In this document: in pieces, positions 12,856 to 25,345 of the stretch
Numbering within the stretch: position 1 is the stretch's first letter
How the letters are laid out: each line of letters begins with the position of its first letter
NCBI RefSeq assembly: GCF_018143015.1
Contig: NC_054758.1
Location: 7,797,501 to 7,861,500 of the forward strand
Direction: 5' to 3'
DNA: 64,000 nucleotides
Source of the DNA: Lytechinus variegatus
Lineage: Eukaryota; Echinodermata; Echinoidea; Temnopleuroida; Toxopneustidae
Position numbers and translations under genes: made by a program
The notes under the pieces: model-generated
The model's input: only the letters and a program-made list of their open reading frames with translations
Database searches by the model: none
Told to the model about the DNA's origin: nothing

Positions 12856-15800
12856 ATGACGGATTTTTCTAGGTTTCCATTTAGCTCTTTAAATAACGAA
12901 GACTTGTTGTCTCTCTCGGCACAACATGGCGTTACTCGCACACTAGATAATCATGATAACTCCAACTATGATGCGCACATACAGAATTTTATGGACAACA
13001 ATACATCCGATCTTAATTACAACTTGGATGCAAATGATCACTTCGGACAGCTCGCTACATCACATTATTTCACAGAACAACATTTCAAATCATACATTAC
13101 ATCAGATAACACTGGCGAAAGTTTTTTTCTTCTCCATTTTAATATCAGAAGTGCCAGTAAAAACTTTGATAAACTTAGACTTTTTCTAGATAATAACCGG
13201 TTTCCGAAAACTTCATTTATTGGTTTAACCGAAACATGGTTCTCTGATAACCCATGTTCCCTCTTCACACTCCCTGATTTTGATTTAATTGTTAACAATA
13301 GAACACTAAGACCTGGGGGTGGCGTCGCTCTTTACATACCGCAACAATACGACCATACTCTTATAGCTAACATGACCATATCAAACGACGTTCTAGAAAC
13401 CTTATTTGTTGAAGTCACAAACCCCAAAGGTAAAAACTTAGTATTTGGTGTTTTTTATAGACCCCCTCAATCTAATATTAATACTTTTTTAGAATCTCTT
13501 AATGAAATTTTATCAAATCCTGTTTTGAAAAATAAAGATTGCTTTTTTATGGGTGACTTTAATATTAACTTAGTAGATTGTAATTCAAACAGCACCTCAC
13601 ATGAGTTTCTTGAAATGTTTCTTTCATATTCTTTTTTACCGCTTATCACTAAACCGACAAGAGTGACAGATAACTCGGCCACTTTAATTGATAATATTTT
13701 TAGTAATATAACTCAACAAATTCCCAAAGCCGGTATTATCCTTAGTGACATTACTGATCACTTTCCAATTTTTGCTAAATTATCTACAAATAAAATTATC
13801 ATGAAAGAAACATTCAATACTCCATTTCGTAAGATAACTGATGACAACATTAACAATCTAATTAATACTTTAAATACAACAGACTGGTCAACTGTTTTTG
13901 AATCCACAGACGTTGATGACGCATATAACTTTTTTATTTCCAAATTAACCTCTTCTCTAGATACTCACGTTCCTTTTACCACTAACAGAAAATCGAATTA
14001 TAAAAAGGTTCCACTCCACCCTTGGATTACTAAATCACTTTTGAGATCAATCAACCGAAAGAACAACCTTTACTATAAATACATAACTAAACAAAGTAAC
14101 GAATCTCGCTTTAAATATACTTCATACAAAAACACACTTACTACTTTATTACGCATTGCAAAAAGAGAATATTATACCTCCCAACTCAATTTGTGCAAAA
14201 ACGATATGAGGAACACATGGAAAATTATTAATGGAGCATTAAATAAAAACAAAAAAAGTACTTCTATAACAAAAATAAAAGTAAACAATACAATTACCGA
14301 CGACAACATCTCAATAGCACAAGAATTTAATTCATATTTTTCAAATATTGGTAACAATCTGGCAAGCAAAGTCCCTCAAACTCATAAATCTTTCAACAGT
14401 TTTCTTGACAACCCAAATCCAAACTCTATATTTTTTAATCCTACTAACACAAGAGAAATTATTAATATTGTTAATAATGTACAGACCAAGAAAAGCCCAG
14501 GTTTCGATGGTATTCCTAATTTCCTACTTAAAAAAATTATTTTAACTATCGTCGATCCTCTGGTCCACATATTTAATGTTTCTATGAACACAGGGAAGGT
14601 ACCTAACCTAATGAAAATAGCCAAAGTCATCCCCCTTTACAAAAAAGGTGATAATCAGCTTGTTTCTAATTACCGTCCTATTTCATTGCTCACTTCGTTA
14701 TCTAAAATTCTCGAAAAACTTATACATACTCGTACAACTACGTTCTTTAATAAATACAATACTTTTTCGAACTCGCAATTTGGTTTCCGCGAAAATCATA
14801 GCACCTCGCATGCAATTTTGACTTTTATTAATAAAATTACTTCTTCCATAGATAAAGGTTGTCATACTGTTGGTATTTTCCTGGACTTCTCCAAGGCCTT
14901 CGATACCATTAACCACGAAATACTTCTTCATAAACTTTCTTTTTATGGTATCAGGGGGAAGGCCTTGGAGTGGTTCAAGAGCTACCTAACAGACAGGTCT
15001 CAATTTGTGTCAGTCAACAACGTTGTTTCTTCTACTCTTCCCATTACATGTGGAGTACCACAGGGTAGTTTATTAGGTCCTCTTCTTTTTATTACATATA
15101 TTAATGACATTAAAAAAAAGTTCTAATTTACTAACATTTGTATTGTTTGCTGACGATTCGAACATTTTCTTTTCTCATGATAACCTAAACCAACTTGTAA
15201 GAATTGTAAACTCAGAACTTATACATGTCACTGACTGGATTAAAGCGAATAAACTATCACTTAACTTACAAAAGACGAATTTTATGCTTTTTAGTAACAG
15301 AATAAATACAATACCTGATAACATAATTTTTGATAACACTGTTCTTGAAAATGTTTCAGAGACCAGATTTTTGGGGGTTACTATTGATAATAAGCTATCA
15401 TGGAAACCACACATCAATAATATTTGCAAAACAATTTCAAGAAACATCGGAATTATCAACAAACTCAAATATTTTCTCCCATCTCACACTTTACTTACAC
15501 TGTATCATACATTAATATTACCATACATTAATTATGGCATTTTGGCATGGGGTTGTGCGACCCAAACACAATTACAAAGAATACTGTTGCTGCAGAAGAA
15601 GGCTCTTAGAATAAGTTTTCAAACCCAATTCAGATCACACACAGATATACTATTCTTCCAAAATAATATTCTTAAAGTGAGCGATTTATATCTTTTCCAA
15701 CTCGCTCAATTTATGTATAAACTAAACAAAGATGATCTCCCAACAATTTTTTCAGATATGTTCTGTAAAAACTCCTCTATACACGATTACCCAACCAGAC

Positions 15801-15994
15801 AACGTAACTGTTATCACCTTCCCCCTACCCGTACTATATTAGCGAAAAACTCTTTTATCTTTTTTGGACCTGTGTACTGGAATTAACTGCCCAACGACTT
15901 TAAAGAATCTACAAACCTTAATATTTTCAAACGCAAACTTAAAAAGATGCTCATTTGTCAATACTCCACACCAACAAGTCAAGCTAACACATAA
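12856..15994 (+). pseudogene. LINE ORF2: APE-type endonuclease and reverse transcriptase, two lesions
   Basis: The first 756 codons hold an APE-like endonuclease (about residues 90-310: HFNIRS, TETW, GDFN, DHFPI) and the start of a reverse transcriptase (about 540-755: [65 protein letters not shown]). The catalytic FADD box and thumb follow in the next frame from 15104, because an A8 run at about 15113-15120 has a one-base length change. The second frame meets a TAA at 15884 where relatives read a codon after TrpAsn, then stays open to TAA at 15992. Apart from these two lesions the ORF is intact, so the copy is young but probably inactive as written. ATG at 12856 gives the longest product. 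Confidence 0.9.
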
Positions 15995-17038
15995 CCTAAA
16001 ACTACATAATAACTTAACCTTTAAAATTTGTCAAACATTACTTATAAAAACAACACTACAACATGATACAATACATTACGACCTGTGCACCTGCCATGTT
16101 TCCTCTTTTCATTTGCACTTTTTATTTGCACCTCCCTTATCTCCCTCTTTCTTTCCTTTGCCACTTTACCCTCCCTATTATAATTTTGTAAGTCCTTTTT
16201 TGTGTGTTACCAGTCACTGTAATTATTATTATTTGATCTACTTTCTCTTATTTTTTGTCGCTTATTGGTTTTATTTTGACATTTTGTGGATAACTTGTTT
16301 TAAGTTTGTCTTCTGCGTCCGTCTCGATTTTTGTATATAGTTGTATATATAGTTTGTTTATAATTAGCATTGAAACTAAGTTTAGGGGCTTGCCTTCTTT
16401 ACAAGCTTTTGCTTTTCTTGGCAAGTCCCTCCGTTCATTTCTTGTTTCTGTTCATTGATAAAATTACTGCAACAAATTGTAGTTTTGTTTAATTTATATT
16501 CAACATTTGTTACGAAATGTCATTGATTTGTCTGTAATATCTATTATATTGAATATGTATTGTTACTTTGATTGTATTTTGAAAAAAAAAAATTGTTGAA
16601 CGGAAATAAATCTAAATCTAAATCTAAAATCTAAATCACAGCTCAGTGTAAAGCAAATATCGTCACGATGGACTCGGTGTGTGGGGGAGTGGGGTGGGGC
16701 GCAATGCACTCTTCGAAGTGTTTGGGCAAGGAAATAAGTTTAAAAAGGTAAAAGATATCTTCAAATCAATTTTACTAACTAATTTCCACGTGTTCTTCAT
16801 GATTAAGGTCTACTTTTATTCGCATAACTATTTCAAATTTCTGCGCAAATCATTTTTCACCAACTTTTCAAAAGTAAGTGGTGCTCGCTCAAGCGGAAAT
16901 ATTTTTCGACAGTTATATCGTCATTTGCTTAAATGGATCTGTACCAATGCTAAAATGTGGGAAAATCGTCAGGATATTACAAATATATAATTTTACAGGA
17001 TTTTTTTCTAAGTGTAAACTTTTTTTTGATACGCACTG

Positions 17039-18240
17039 TATATCCCTCTATGTCGACCATAACCTGCTAACGTACAAAAAGCCTCTTCATGTTTACTTTG
17101 GCTAAATTTTCAAAGCTATTATTACATAATTAGAATTTAATTTCAAAATCTTTTTTATAAAAGGCCAATTTTTTCTGGCTCGCTTCGCTTTCTGGCGACT
17201 TTTTACAAACTTTACCACAATTGCTATGTTGCGCTGCTTCAAAATATTTCGTTTATTATCCGCAACTGCTTTGAAGTCATTGCGTTGTGTATGTACCCGC
17301 AGATTGATAATAAAGTGGCCATCTGCAACGGTTTGAAAATATTATAACGAGGTTTCGGGGGCTCCACTCCGGACCAGTGACGTCACCAAGAGCCGAGGGA
17401 GAACCGGAAGGCATTTGACCCAATAAGTTTGGTCCCCACTTCCCACCCCCCTTCCGAAATTTTGAAAAATAAAAAAAAGATGTGTAGTTAATGTTGTCAT
17501 AAGCATCCTACTAAATCTGCAAAGTTCTCCAAAATAGCTGTTCGTTCTTTAAATTTTGAAATTTTTATCATCCATTCACTTGTAGCTCCCAACAATATAG
17601 TGTCAAAATAAATCTTTCATAAGCAGGCCATTATAAACAAATTAAAATGTCGCTCGTAGTAACAGTACTGTTGACTGAGATAATGAATTATCTTTTCACA
17701 TGGGGCATCAAAATCCATTGTTCAATATGCCTCTCGCGAACAGAGTTTTCATTTATTCGTTTTAAGCGTATTCATAATTTCCATAAATCAATTATTTTCA
17801 GCTCGCGCTACGCGTTCGCATCAATTGTTTAGCTAGATAGCCATCCAGTTCATGATAACAAAAAGGGCTTATCTCAGGATATCAAACATTTTCAGCTCGC
17901 GCTTCGCGCTCGCATTATTCATTTGGTGAATCTTCATGATCCAATACAAACAGCTAGTCCTTAAGTCAGTAGTGCCTACATTGAAAAAATAGCTCAAGCT
18001 TCTCGCTCGAATTTGTGAAATAGGCACCTCCCCCAATGTTCTTTTGCCTTCCCCTAGGTTTAAAATCCTCCTGCCGCCACTGTCCCGGAACTAATTCGCA
18101 AAGCACTGAACAAGTACATAAAATAAAAGTTAAAAGGAAATGAAGATGTATAAGATGTGATGTTATTTTCGGAATGCCTTGTGCAGTGATCCAGCCAAAT
18201 TTTTATCTCCATCGATATTGTGCCCCTCAATCCCTCAATT
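17039..18240. other. Intergenic with GCTCGC-type palindromic words
   Basis: Short C+G-rich words related to GCTCGCNNCGCGCTCGC interrupt A+T-rich sequence near 17176, 17800 and 17893, with a weaker version near 18000. No gene is supported. Confidence 0.45.
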
Positions 18241-18328
18241 ATCATCTTTAGATATGATAATATATCTAAATATATATTTATATATATATATATATATATA
18301 TATTTAGATATATGTTCATATCTAAAGA

Positions 18329-18332
<4 letters not shown>
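18241..18332. repeat. Near-perfect A+T-rich palindrome
   Basis: The left arm begins ATCATCTTTAGATATGATAA and the right arm is its inverse with about three mismatches; a (TA)n core separates them. A further (TA)n run follows to about 18360. The sequence can form a cruciform or hairpin of about 36 bp per arm. Confidence 0.85.
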
Positions 18333-18360
<28 letters not shown>

Positions 18361-18363
<3 letters not shown>

Positions 18364-19200
18364 GGTGGATGTGTGTGTGAGAGTGTTTGTGTGTGTATTT
18401 GGCTGGAACATTACACCGCATGCTATGGGACTTCAAACGTTTTTTTTTTTCATTTTATGGTGCATGGGTGATTAAAAAAACGAATTTAATGACACGTAAA
18501 AATAATAAAGAAGTGCTACCTTATTGTCCTAAAGTTTTATTTCCGTCATACTAATCAATACATTTGATTTGAAAATAATCCTACCTATAATTTACACTAA
18601 TGGATGCAATAAATAAACATGCACGTCACAAGTACATACTTAAAGCTCTGACACCTTCAACGAAGTGAAAAGGAGAAAAGAAAAACAGAAGAACATAAAT
18701 ATCGAGGTTATTAGACTACCAGCATCATTACCATCGACACGTTATTCCAATGGAAGAGCCGAGTATCATGATATCATTCTCTAACGCTGTTTGCTGGCAC
18801 CATGCATTTCAAGTTCGTACTGCTGCATATACTATCATTAGGTTAGAACCTGGCAGCTTAGAGGTTAACAAAGAATTACTCTGGCAAGACGCTCATATAA
18901 TATGTATTATTATGAGGCCCACGTCGATTCTCAATGGTTCTTCTCGTTCCCTCCTGGGAAAACAAATTATTTTGGCATTTCGCTGCCGTCGTCATTCTCA
19001 TCTATTTAGATAAGGGGATATTGGATGTAGTTGACTTCAACCGCCTCACTTCTGAAGTGATCTATTGAGGTGCCGCAACAGAGATTATAGTCGAGAATAT
19101 ATGGCGTATTAATTGGACCGAAATATCAACAGCTAGAAGCTGCGTAATACGGTGCAGGATAATAACACCTAGAGTTTTATGAATTGCGTTCAGATGACAT
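18361..19200. other. Upstream region of the GPCR gene
   Basis: A (GT)n-like patch (18370-18400) is followed by A+T-rich sequence without a clear TATA-plus-initiator arrangement. The 87-codon frame at 18750 lacks motifs and probably lies in the promoter or 5' UTR. A stop-rich leader precedes the GPCR start. Confidence 0.4.
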
Positions 19201-20241
19201 TTGATAAAGATGCAGGATCATAATTTTACCGATGATGTATTCGATGAAAATCATGGAGCTTCTCCTCTTCGCTACATATTGGTCACCGTCTTCTATATAC
19301 CTTGTATGATCATAACTTTCATCGGGAATATATTCGTCCTAATGGCATATGGAAGGGATAGGAGAATTCGAGAAAGCATAACCCATGCCTATATCCTCAA
19401 CCTGGCTTTTGCAGATCTCCTGGTTGGTATCGTTTTGTTGATCAACGCAGAAATATTTTACACAAGAACATGGAGTTTGGGCGGTTGGATGTGCATTTTA
19501 GCGTGGGTCTTGGACTACTCTGCAACGACTGTCTCGATGTTGACGATCATTGCTATAAGCGTCGACAGGTGTCTTATGGTACAGAACCCACTACGGCATC
19601 GTTCAAGACAAACCTTCAAAAAGGTAGCCATCATTTGCAGTATTCTGTGGATAATCTGCATAGCTTCACATGCAACCCTTGCCCTAACATTCTCTTCCGG
19701 AACTGGCTTCCTCCACGACGAAGAAAGAATCGCCTCCTGTGACCTTGGCTATGGGAACAATGTTGCCATTATCTCGGTGATGTTCGTGATAGGGTACTTA
19801 CTGCCCGGCCTCAGCGTCTTTTGTCTCAATCTGAAAGTCTACTCCAAACTAAAGAGACGCTCAAGTACCTTCCAGACTACGCTAACTCTTGACCCGCTGG
19901 GTTCCAGAGAACTGCCTATAGGCGGTCGTCAACACCGCCGGACCAGCTCGGTTAGATATAATGACATGCGGATACACAGGAGCAGCACAACAAGTCAAGC
20001 ACAACATCAAAAGTTCGCAAGGTTCCTGACACTTCTCCTGATAGTCTTTGTGTTATGTTGGTCTCCATTCTACATCTACCATTGCTATATATTTGTGACT
20101 TCAGCAGGAAACTACAGCGCAGTGGTAGATAATGTCGCCGCTCTTATTCTTTGGTCGAATTCCGCCATCAATCCATTCCTTTATGCTTTCACCAATGTCT
20201 TATTCAAGGAGAATTTCATGAATTTTCTGAGATGCAAGTAA
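19201..20241 (+). CDS. Class A rhodopsin-like GPCR, aminergic-type, intronless
   Basis: 346 residues with seven membrane segments in one exon. Seen: N43 in TM1 (GNIFVL), D72 in TM2 (LAFADLL), C98 and C180 for the extracellular disulfide, D105 in TM3 (WVLDYS), W150 in TM4, P202 in TM5, C286-W287-S288-P289 in TM6, and NPFLY (324-328) in TM7, then a short helix 8 with a terminal Cys as a possible palmitate site. N8 is in an NFT sequon. D105 is at the place where amine receptors bind the ligand's amine, and the TM3 and TM7 wording (LDY, WSNSAINP) recalls muscarinic and histamine H3 receptors; the ligand is unknown. The TM3 box is DRC rather than DRY. The third intracellular loop is about 60 residues. 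M4 is an alternative start. Expected at the plasma membrane, coupling to G proteins. Confidence 0.93.
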   Translation: MIKMQDHNFTDDVFDENHGASPLRYILVTVFYIPCMIITFIGNIFVLMAYGRDRRIRESITHAYILNLAFADLLVGIVLLINAEIFYTRTWSLGGWMCILAWVLDYSATTVSMLTIIAISVDRCLMVQNPLRHRSRQTFKKVAIICSILWIICIASHATLALTFSSGTGFLHDEERIASCDLGYGNNVAIISVMFVIGYLLPGLSVFCLNLKVYSKLKRRSSTFQTTLTLDPLGSRELPIGGRQHRRTSSVRYNDMRIHRSSTTSQAQHQKFARFLTLLLIVFVLCWSPFYIYHCYIFVTSAGNYSAVVDNVAALILWSNSAINPFLYAFTNVLFKENFMNFLRCK

Positions 20242-20541
20242 GGTGATTCTCATAAGGAGCAAGTGATTTTATCCAGATGAATTATTTTTATTGTGGAATC
20301 GAAGAATTGATTTTTATTTGATTTTATTGTTTTCTTCTGCATTTATATCATTCGTATAATGCATTTTTCCATAACATAAAATAACTAAATTTCATTCGTA
20401 GATTTGGAGATAAGTTTTGACGTAGAATACTGTAATTATGTTTTAATGCATTTGCTTTGTTATGACTGTATATTGTCCTTCATGAATTTTTGTAAATTGA
20501 CCCTTCCAGCTTGTGCTGCTGGTTATTTTTATGTGCATACC

Positions 20542-20563
20542 AATAAATAAATAAATAAAATAT
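20542..20563 (+). terminator. Poly(A) signal cluster of the GPCR gene
   Basis: Overlapping AATAAA hexamers (AATAAATAAATAAATAAAAT) lie 300 bases past the GPCR stop, so the 3' UTR probably ends near 20570-20590. No other signal is as good nearby. Confidence 0.5.
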
Positions 20564-20686
20564 TGAAGAAGTGTTTTGGGCATGAATAATAGAGAAAATA
20601 TAGCTACAAGTACCAAATTATGACAAACAAACATTATTGCAGATCAGGAGAAGGATTTTCATCATAGATTGCTTGAAAGAAAGCAA

Positions 20687-20971
20687 TGTGGAGCGTTGTG
20701 GCCCAGTGGATAAGTCTTCTGACTTTGAAACAGAGGGTCGTAGGTTCGAATCCCAGCCATGGCGTAGTTTCCTTCAGCAAGAAATTTATCCACACTGTGC
20801 TGCACTCGACCCAGGTGAGGTGAATGGGTACCCGGCAGGATTAATTCCTTGAATGCATGAGCGCTGAGAGGCAGCTCAAGCTAAAGCCGGGGTAATAATA
20901 ATAACAACGCGCCTCGGAATAGAATATTTCTAGATAGATGGCGCTATATAAATGCCTATTATTATTATTAA
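20687..20971 (+). repeat. tRNA-derived SINE, full-length copy
   Basis: The head resembles a tRNA with A box (TGGCCCAGTGGATAAG) and B box (GGTTCGAATCCC), followed by the shared body (CTTCAGCAAGAAATTTATCC, TGTGCTGCACTC, AATGGGTACCCGG, CAGCTCAAGCTAAAGC) and a TATTATT tail. AAGAAAG occurs on both sides and is the likely target duplication. Related copies are at 3018, 31878, 35540, 42262 and 44345. Confidence 0.85.
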
Positions 20972-21920
20972 GAAAGATGACACCCCCAGATTTAAAACTC
21001 ATATTGATAATACCTTTATACAGCAGAAACGTTCTAACTATGCCAGTGTTTTTTTTTTCGTCTTAGGCATATCGTATGCTGTGATTGAGATATTTCAACT
21101 TGAAGCAATTCTTGAATGCACCCCCAGAAGTTTTTATCAACCTATTGGTTAGTCTATGGACCTACCAAATTATTGTTCGTCAACAGATATCCATATATGT
21201 TTTCCATCGTGCTTAACATCATCTGCTTGTATGTAGTAGGTTGGGGCCCGTTTCGTAAAACTTGTTATAATAACAAATTTGCAATAACATATGCAGTTTA
21301 GAGCTGTACTAAATCATCGTGCGTTTTGTATTATAATTCTATACAAAACGGATCCTAGACTAATATTTCTTTTCATTCAACTTGCACAATATTGTACAGT
21401 CATACATTTATGACAGTTTGTCCCAGAAAACTTAGAGAACCCGTTTTCATTTTAGACAAAGATATCACATGGTTTTAATTACAAATCTGATTAATAAGGG
21501 AAATCTTTTCTCTGATCAAAACCTGTCAGATACGATTTGCACAGAAACTCATCTACAATTTCTTTTTATCAATCTCATTTAGAAGTACAATAAAGGAAGC
21601 AGAACACAAGAGAAATGTCAGTGAACAATTCCTTTAACGCAAGATCGTCATAATTTATCCTTGACGAATGTTTTTTAAATCTTTCTTTTTTGTGCTACGC
21701 AAATCTTACATTTCAATTTCAGAGTCATCTGCCACGTGTTTTTAACTCTACGATGGTGTCAATAATCCATTTATCTAAAACAGTCTAAGTTGTAAAAACA
21801 AATGTATGGGTCTCGTGGTCTTTTTCAATGGAATGTAGTGTGTAAGCAAAAGTACGTTTTGAGACATTGTGTGCGCGCTTCATAAACTGTAACAAATTTT
21901 TTGGAATCATATCGATTTAT
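20972..21920. other. Intergenic, nothing recognised
   Basis: A+T-rich sequence with short frames only. No motif, splice pattern or repeat was recognised. Confidence 0.5.
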
Positions 21921-22470
21921 TGAAGGTCAAGTCCACCCCAGAAAAATGTCAATTTGAATCAATTGAGAAGAATCAAACAAGCATAACACTGAAAATAAGA
22001 AAGTTATGACAATTTTAAAGTGTTGCCTATTTTTCACGAAACAGTTATGCACAACCCAAAGACATGCAAATGAGGGAGTTGATGATGTCCCTCACTCACT
22101 ATTTCATTTGCTTTTGTCGTTTGAAATTTCAATTTTTTACAGATTTGACAATAAGGACCAACTTGACTGAACCATAAAAATGTTAAGACAATGGTTATTC
22201 CACGTGTTCAGGAGGTAATGAAACTAAATGAAATTTTGTTTCACAGGACAATTTTGAATATTTGAATATTTTATATTTCACATAATGAAATTCAAAATAA
22301 ATACATGTAGTGGGTGAGTGATGTCATCAGTCCCCTCATTTGCATACAGACCAGGATGTGCATATAACTGTCTTGTGAAATTAAGCGAAACTTAAAAATG
22401 TCATAACTTTCGTATTTTACATTCGATTTTGATGAAATTTTCAGTGCTATGCTTGTGGATTTGTCCTTTA
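21921..22470. mobile_element. Foldback (long inverted repeat) element, about 550 bp
   Basis: The two halves are diverged inverse copies: AAGTTATGACA, CAGTTATGCAC, ATGCAAATGAGGG and TGATGATGTCCCTCACTCAC on the left reappear inverted on the right (near 22400, 22370, 22340 and 22315). No coding frame. Related sequence is at 32580-33110 and inside the element at 55253-55556. Confidence 0.75.
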
Positions 22471-23122
22471 ATTGTGGTTAAATATATCACTTTGTATTCA
22501 ATACGGGTTGTTACATTATTTTGTGTGTGGCCTATGACGGTATAATGATAATTTGTTATCAAAATATCCCCTCATTTTGGGGGGGGGGCTACTAAGCAGA
22601 GGCCGAGGAGTGGTTTTGAAAATGTGTGGGTGTGGGGTGGGTGTGTGTGTTTGTTTTGGGCTGACCGTGCAAAGCACAATCATAACTAATGATGATAATT
22701 TTGTGTGTGTGTTTTTGTCATTGAAGAAAGCCCCCCCCCCCCCCCTCTCTCTCTCTCTCCCCGACTTTCGTGGTCTCTGCTAAGACATGTAAGAGGCGAG
22801 TGTATAGATCTGCCCCATATTATGCCTTGCTTCTGCCCATTCAATGAAATATTAAGACCTTATCCACCCGCTCTGGGTATGTATTCGTGTGTTCATTCAT
22901 ATTTTATGGGTGACTTCCTTTCAAGATGAAGTAAAAATTTACATCAAACAAGAATTGAGGTACTTGCACTCTTGGCAAATATTACCGCCATATTAAATTT
23001 ACTCAACTTACAGGAAAGGTGTAATATGCAATGATGGGTTTTTTCTCTTCTAATTCGTCGGGACAGATGACTTGCAGGTAGAATGTGACATTTCAATGTC
23101 AAAGGCTGTAATTTACCACCAC
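22471..23122. other. Intergenic with poly-G, (GT)n and (CT)n tracts
   Basis: A poly-G run (about 22579-22587), a TG-rich patch and a C13 run leading into (CT)n near 22731-22760. No gene supported. Confidence 0.55.
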
Positions 23123-23168
23123 CACTAATACTACCGCTACTATACTACTACTACTACTACTACTACTT

Positions 23169-23216
<48 letters not shown>

Positions 23217-23237
23217 CTCCTCCTCCTCCTCCTCCTC

Positions 23238-23309
<72 letters not shown>

Positions 23310-23354
23310 CTGCCACTACTATACTTCTACTACTATATACTATACTAGTACTAG

Positions 23355-23419
<65 letters not shown>

Positions 23420-23473
23420 TACTACTACTGCTGCCACTACTATACTTCTACTACTATATACTATACTATACTA

Positions 23474-23538
<65 letters not shown>

Positions 23539-23607
23539 TACTACTACTGCTGCCACTACTATACTACTATACTACTACTACTACAACTACTACCACTACT
23601 ACCATTA

Positions 23608-23652
<45 letters not shown>

Positions 23653-23773
23653 TATATATCCCTACTACTACTACTACTACTACTCCTCCTCCTACTACTA
23701 CTACTATACTACTGCCACTACTATACTTCTACTATATAGAATACTATACTACTGCTGCTACTACTATTACTAT

Positions 23774-23811
<38 letters not shown>

Positions 23812-23885
23812 TACTACTACTACTACTCCTCCTCCTCCTACTACACTACTACTACTACTACTACTACTACTGCTACTACTACTAG
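23123..23885. repeat. Long (CTA)n array with higher-order structure
   Basis: About 760 bp of CTA/TAC triplets with CTC islands (23213-23240, 23685-23695, 23826-23840). A non-triplet cassette with the word TGCCACTACTATACTTCTAC recurs at about 23312, 23432 and 23705, with a variant near 23551, so the array has a higher-order unit near 120 bp. Confidence 0.95.
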
Positions 23886-24786
23886 GCCTACTATGCAAGG
23901 GTATTCATAATTATGTAAAAACTTCAATTTGGTTAATCAGATATTTTCACCATGCGATTGTCATCAGCGTGAAGTAGGTGCATGTGTGTTTTGGAGCACT
24001 TAAGTTGAGCACAGCCTTTTTGAGGTGATTTCAGATTGATAAGATATACACTCAGACAGGCTTTATTTTCTCACGCAAGAGAGCGTATATAGCCAGAGAG
24101 CCTTTTGGAAAAAAAAAATCAAATATGAAATTATAAAACTTTTTTTGTCAACCATGTATTTTTTCAAACTTAAAAAAGGTATTTCATATTGAAAAGGGGC
24201 ACATTTCATTTTACTTGGAAATGCTCCCTTACCCCTCCCCCCTCCCGGTTCTGCGACCCATGCCTATACTCCCTACTCTACTAATTAACTTTTTTGTTTA
24301 ATTTAGTGAATATTTGCATATTATTCCAGTAATGTACTTATTTCGTTCTCAATATTCCAGCTTTGAACAAGCATGGCTTCTTAGCTGGGCTTTTTTAAAA
24401 AAAGATTTTTTAAGCATAAATTCAAATATTCTTACTTTTAATAATGTTCAAATTTTGTTTTAGAATAAAAAGTAGATCTAGGAGTGTATTGTATTTTGTG
24501 TATTTAGATAGTATATCTATTTGCTAATGTGAGTACATTATGTTTGTTGATTTTGCTCATAATTTATTTTTATTTATGTATTGTTTATTTGTATGTTGAA
24601 AATGGATAAAGAAAGGAAACAAGCTATAATAAAGAAATAAACCATTTAATTCCTACTCCTAGTGTAAATTCTATAACTCATATTACCCTACAACTACTAC
24701 TGCCGGTTGCCGTGGAACGGATTTTGGAAATGGAGGGGCATAAGCCGAAAGAGGAGGGGGGGGGGGGCTGACTAGAACTCACAATC

Positions 24787-24920
24787 GGGGTACCGTAACA
24801 CAATGATTAGCAATTAATCGTACACTTGATTTTCACGATTGATTGTACATTGTAGTCAATGCAATCAATCGCAGAAACACGTTCTACGATCATTGCTAAG
24901 ATTTGTGTTACGGGACCCTG
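24787..24920. mobile_element. Small foldback MITE, GTAACACAA family
   Basis: The ends read GGGGTACCGTAACACAATGA and, inverted, CAGGGTCCCGTAACACAAAT. The rest of each arm (TTAGCAATTAATC; GCTAAGATTT) also pairs. A relative is at 55647-55788. No coding capacity. Confidence 0.7.
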
Positions 24921-25045
24921 ATTGTCATTTTACGTTTTTGTAGACGTCAGGTTTATTGAAAAAAAGTGTGTGGGGGGGGGGGGCTATAATCCCCAGCCTT
25001 CGGTTCCAGGGCCCCTGATTTCTATACTATACTTCTACTCCGACT

Positions 25046-25345
<300 letters not shown>

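Larger units (their letters stand above)
11679..16636 (+). mobile_element. Near full-length non-LTR retrotransposon (CR1/Jockey group)
   Basis: About 4.96 kb. The 5' end follows ATGTAAAT of the host element and the 3' end passes through an AATCTAAATCTAAA-type tail into the same TAAAT, so a short TAAAT target duplication is likely. It has a G+C-rich 5' leader, a 1.2-kb 5' region without a supported ORF1, an endonuclease plus reverse transcriptase ORF (12856-15994), a pyrimidine-rich 3' UTR and a short-repeat tail instead of poly(A), a trait of CR1/L2-like clades. The exact clade was not resolved. It looks recent: only two lesions break the main ORF. Confidence 0.9.
11100..17038 (-). mobile_element. 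Tc1/mariner-like element, copy B, split by a LINE
   Basis: Both ends match copy A (1100-2087) in reverse orientation, including the CAGTGCGTATC terminus and TATA flanks. Removing the LINE at 11679-16636 leaves about 980 bp, the length of copy A. Copy A therefore shows the uninterrupted state and proves the LINE came second. No transposase frame is present. Confidence 0.9.

Noticed and set aside
18750-19013. 87-codon frame upstream of the GPCR
   Set aside because: No motifs, no coding-like composition, and it ends before the receptor start; likely 5' flank.
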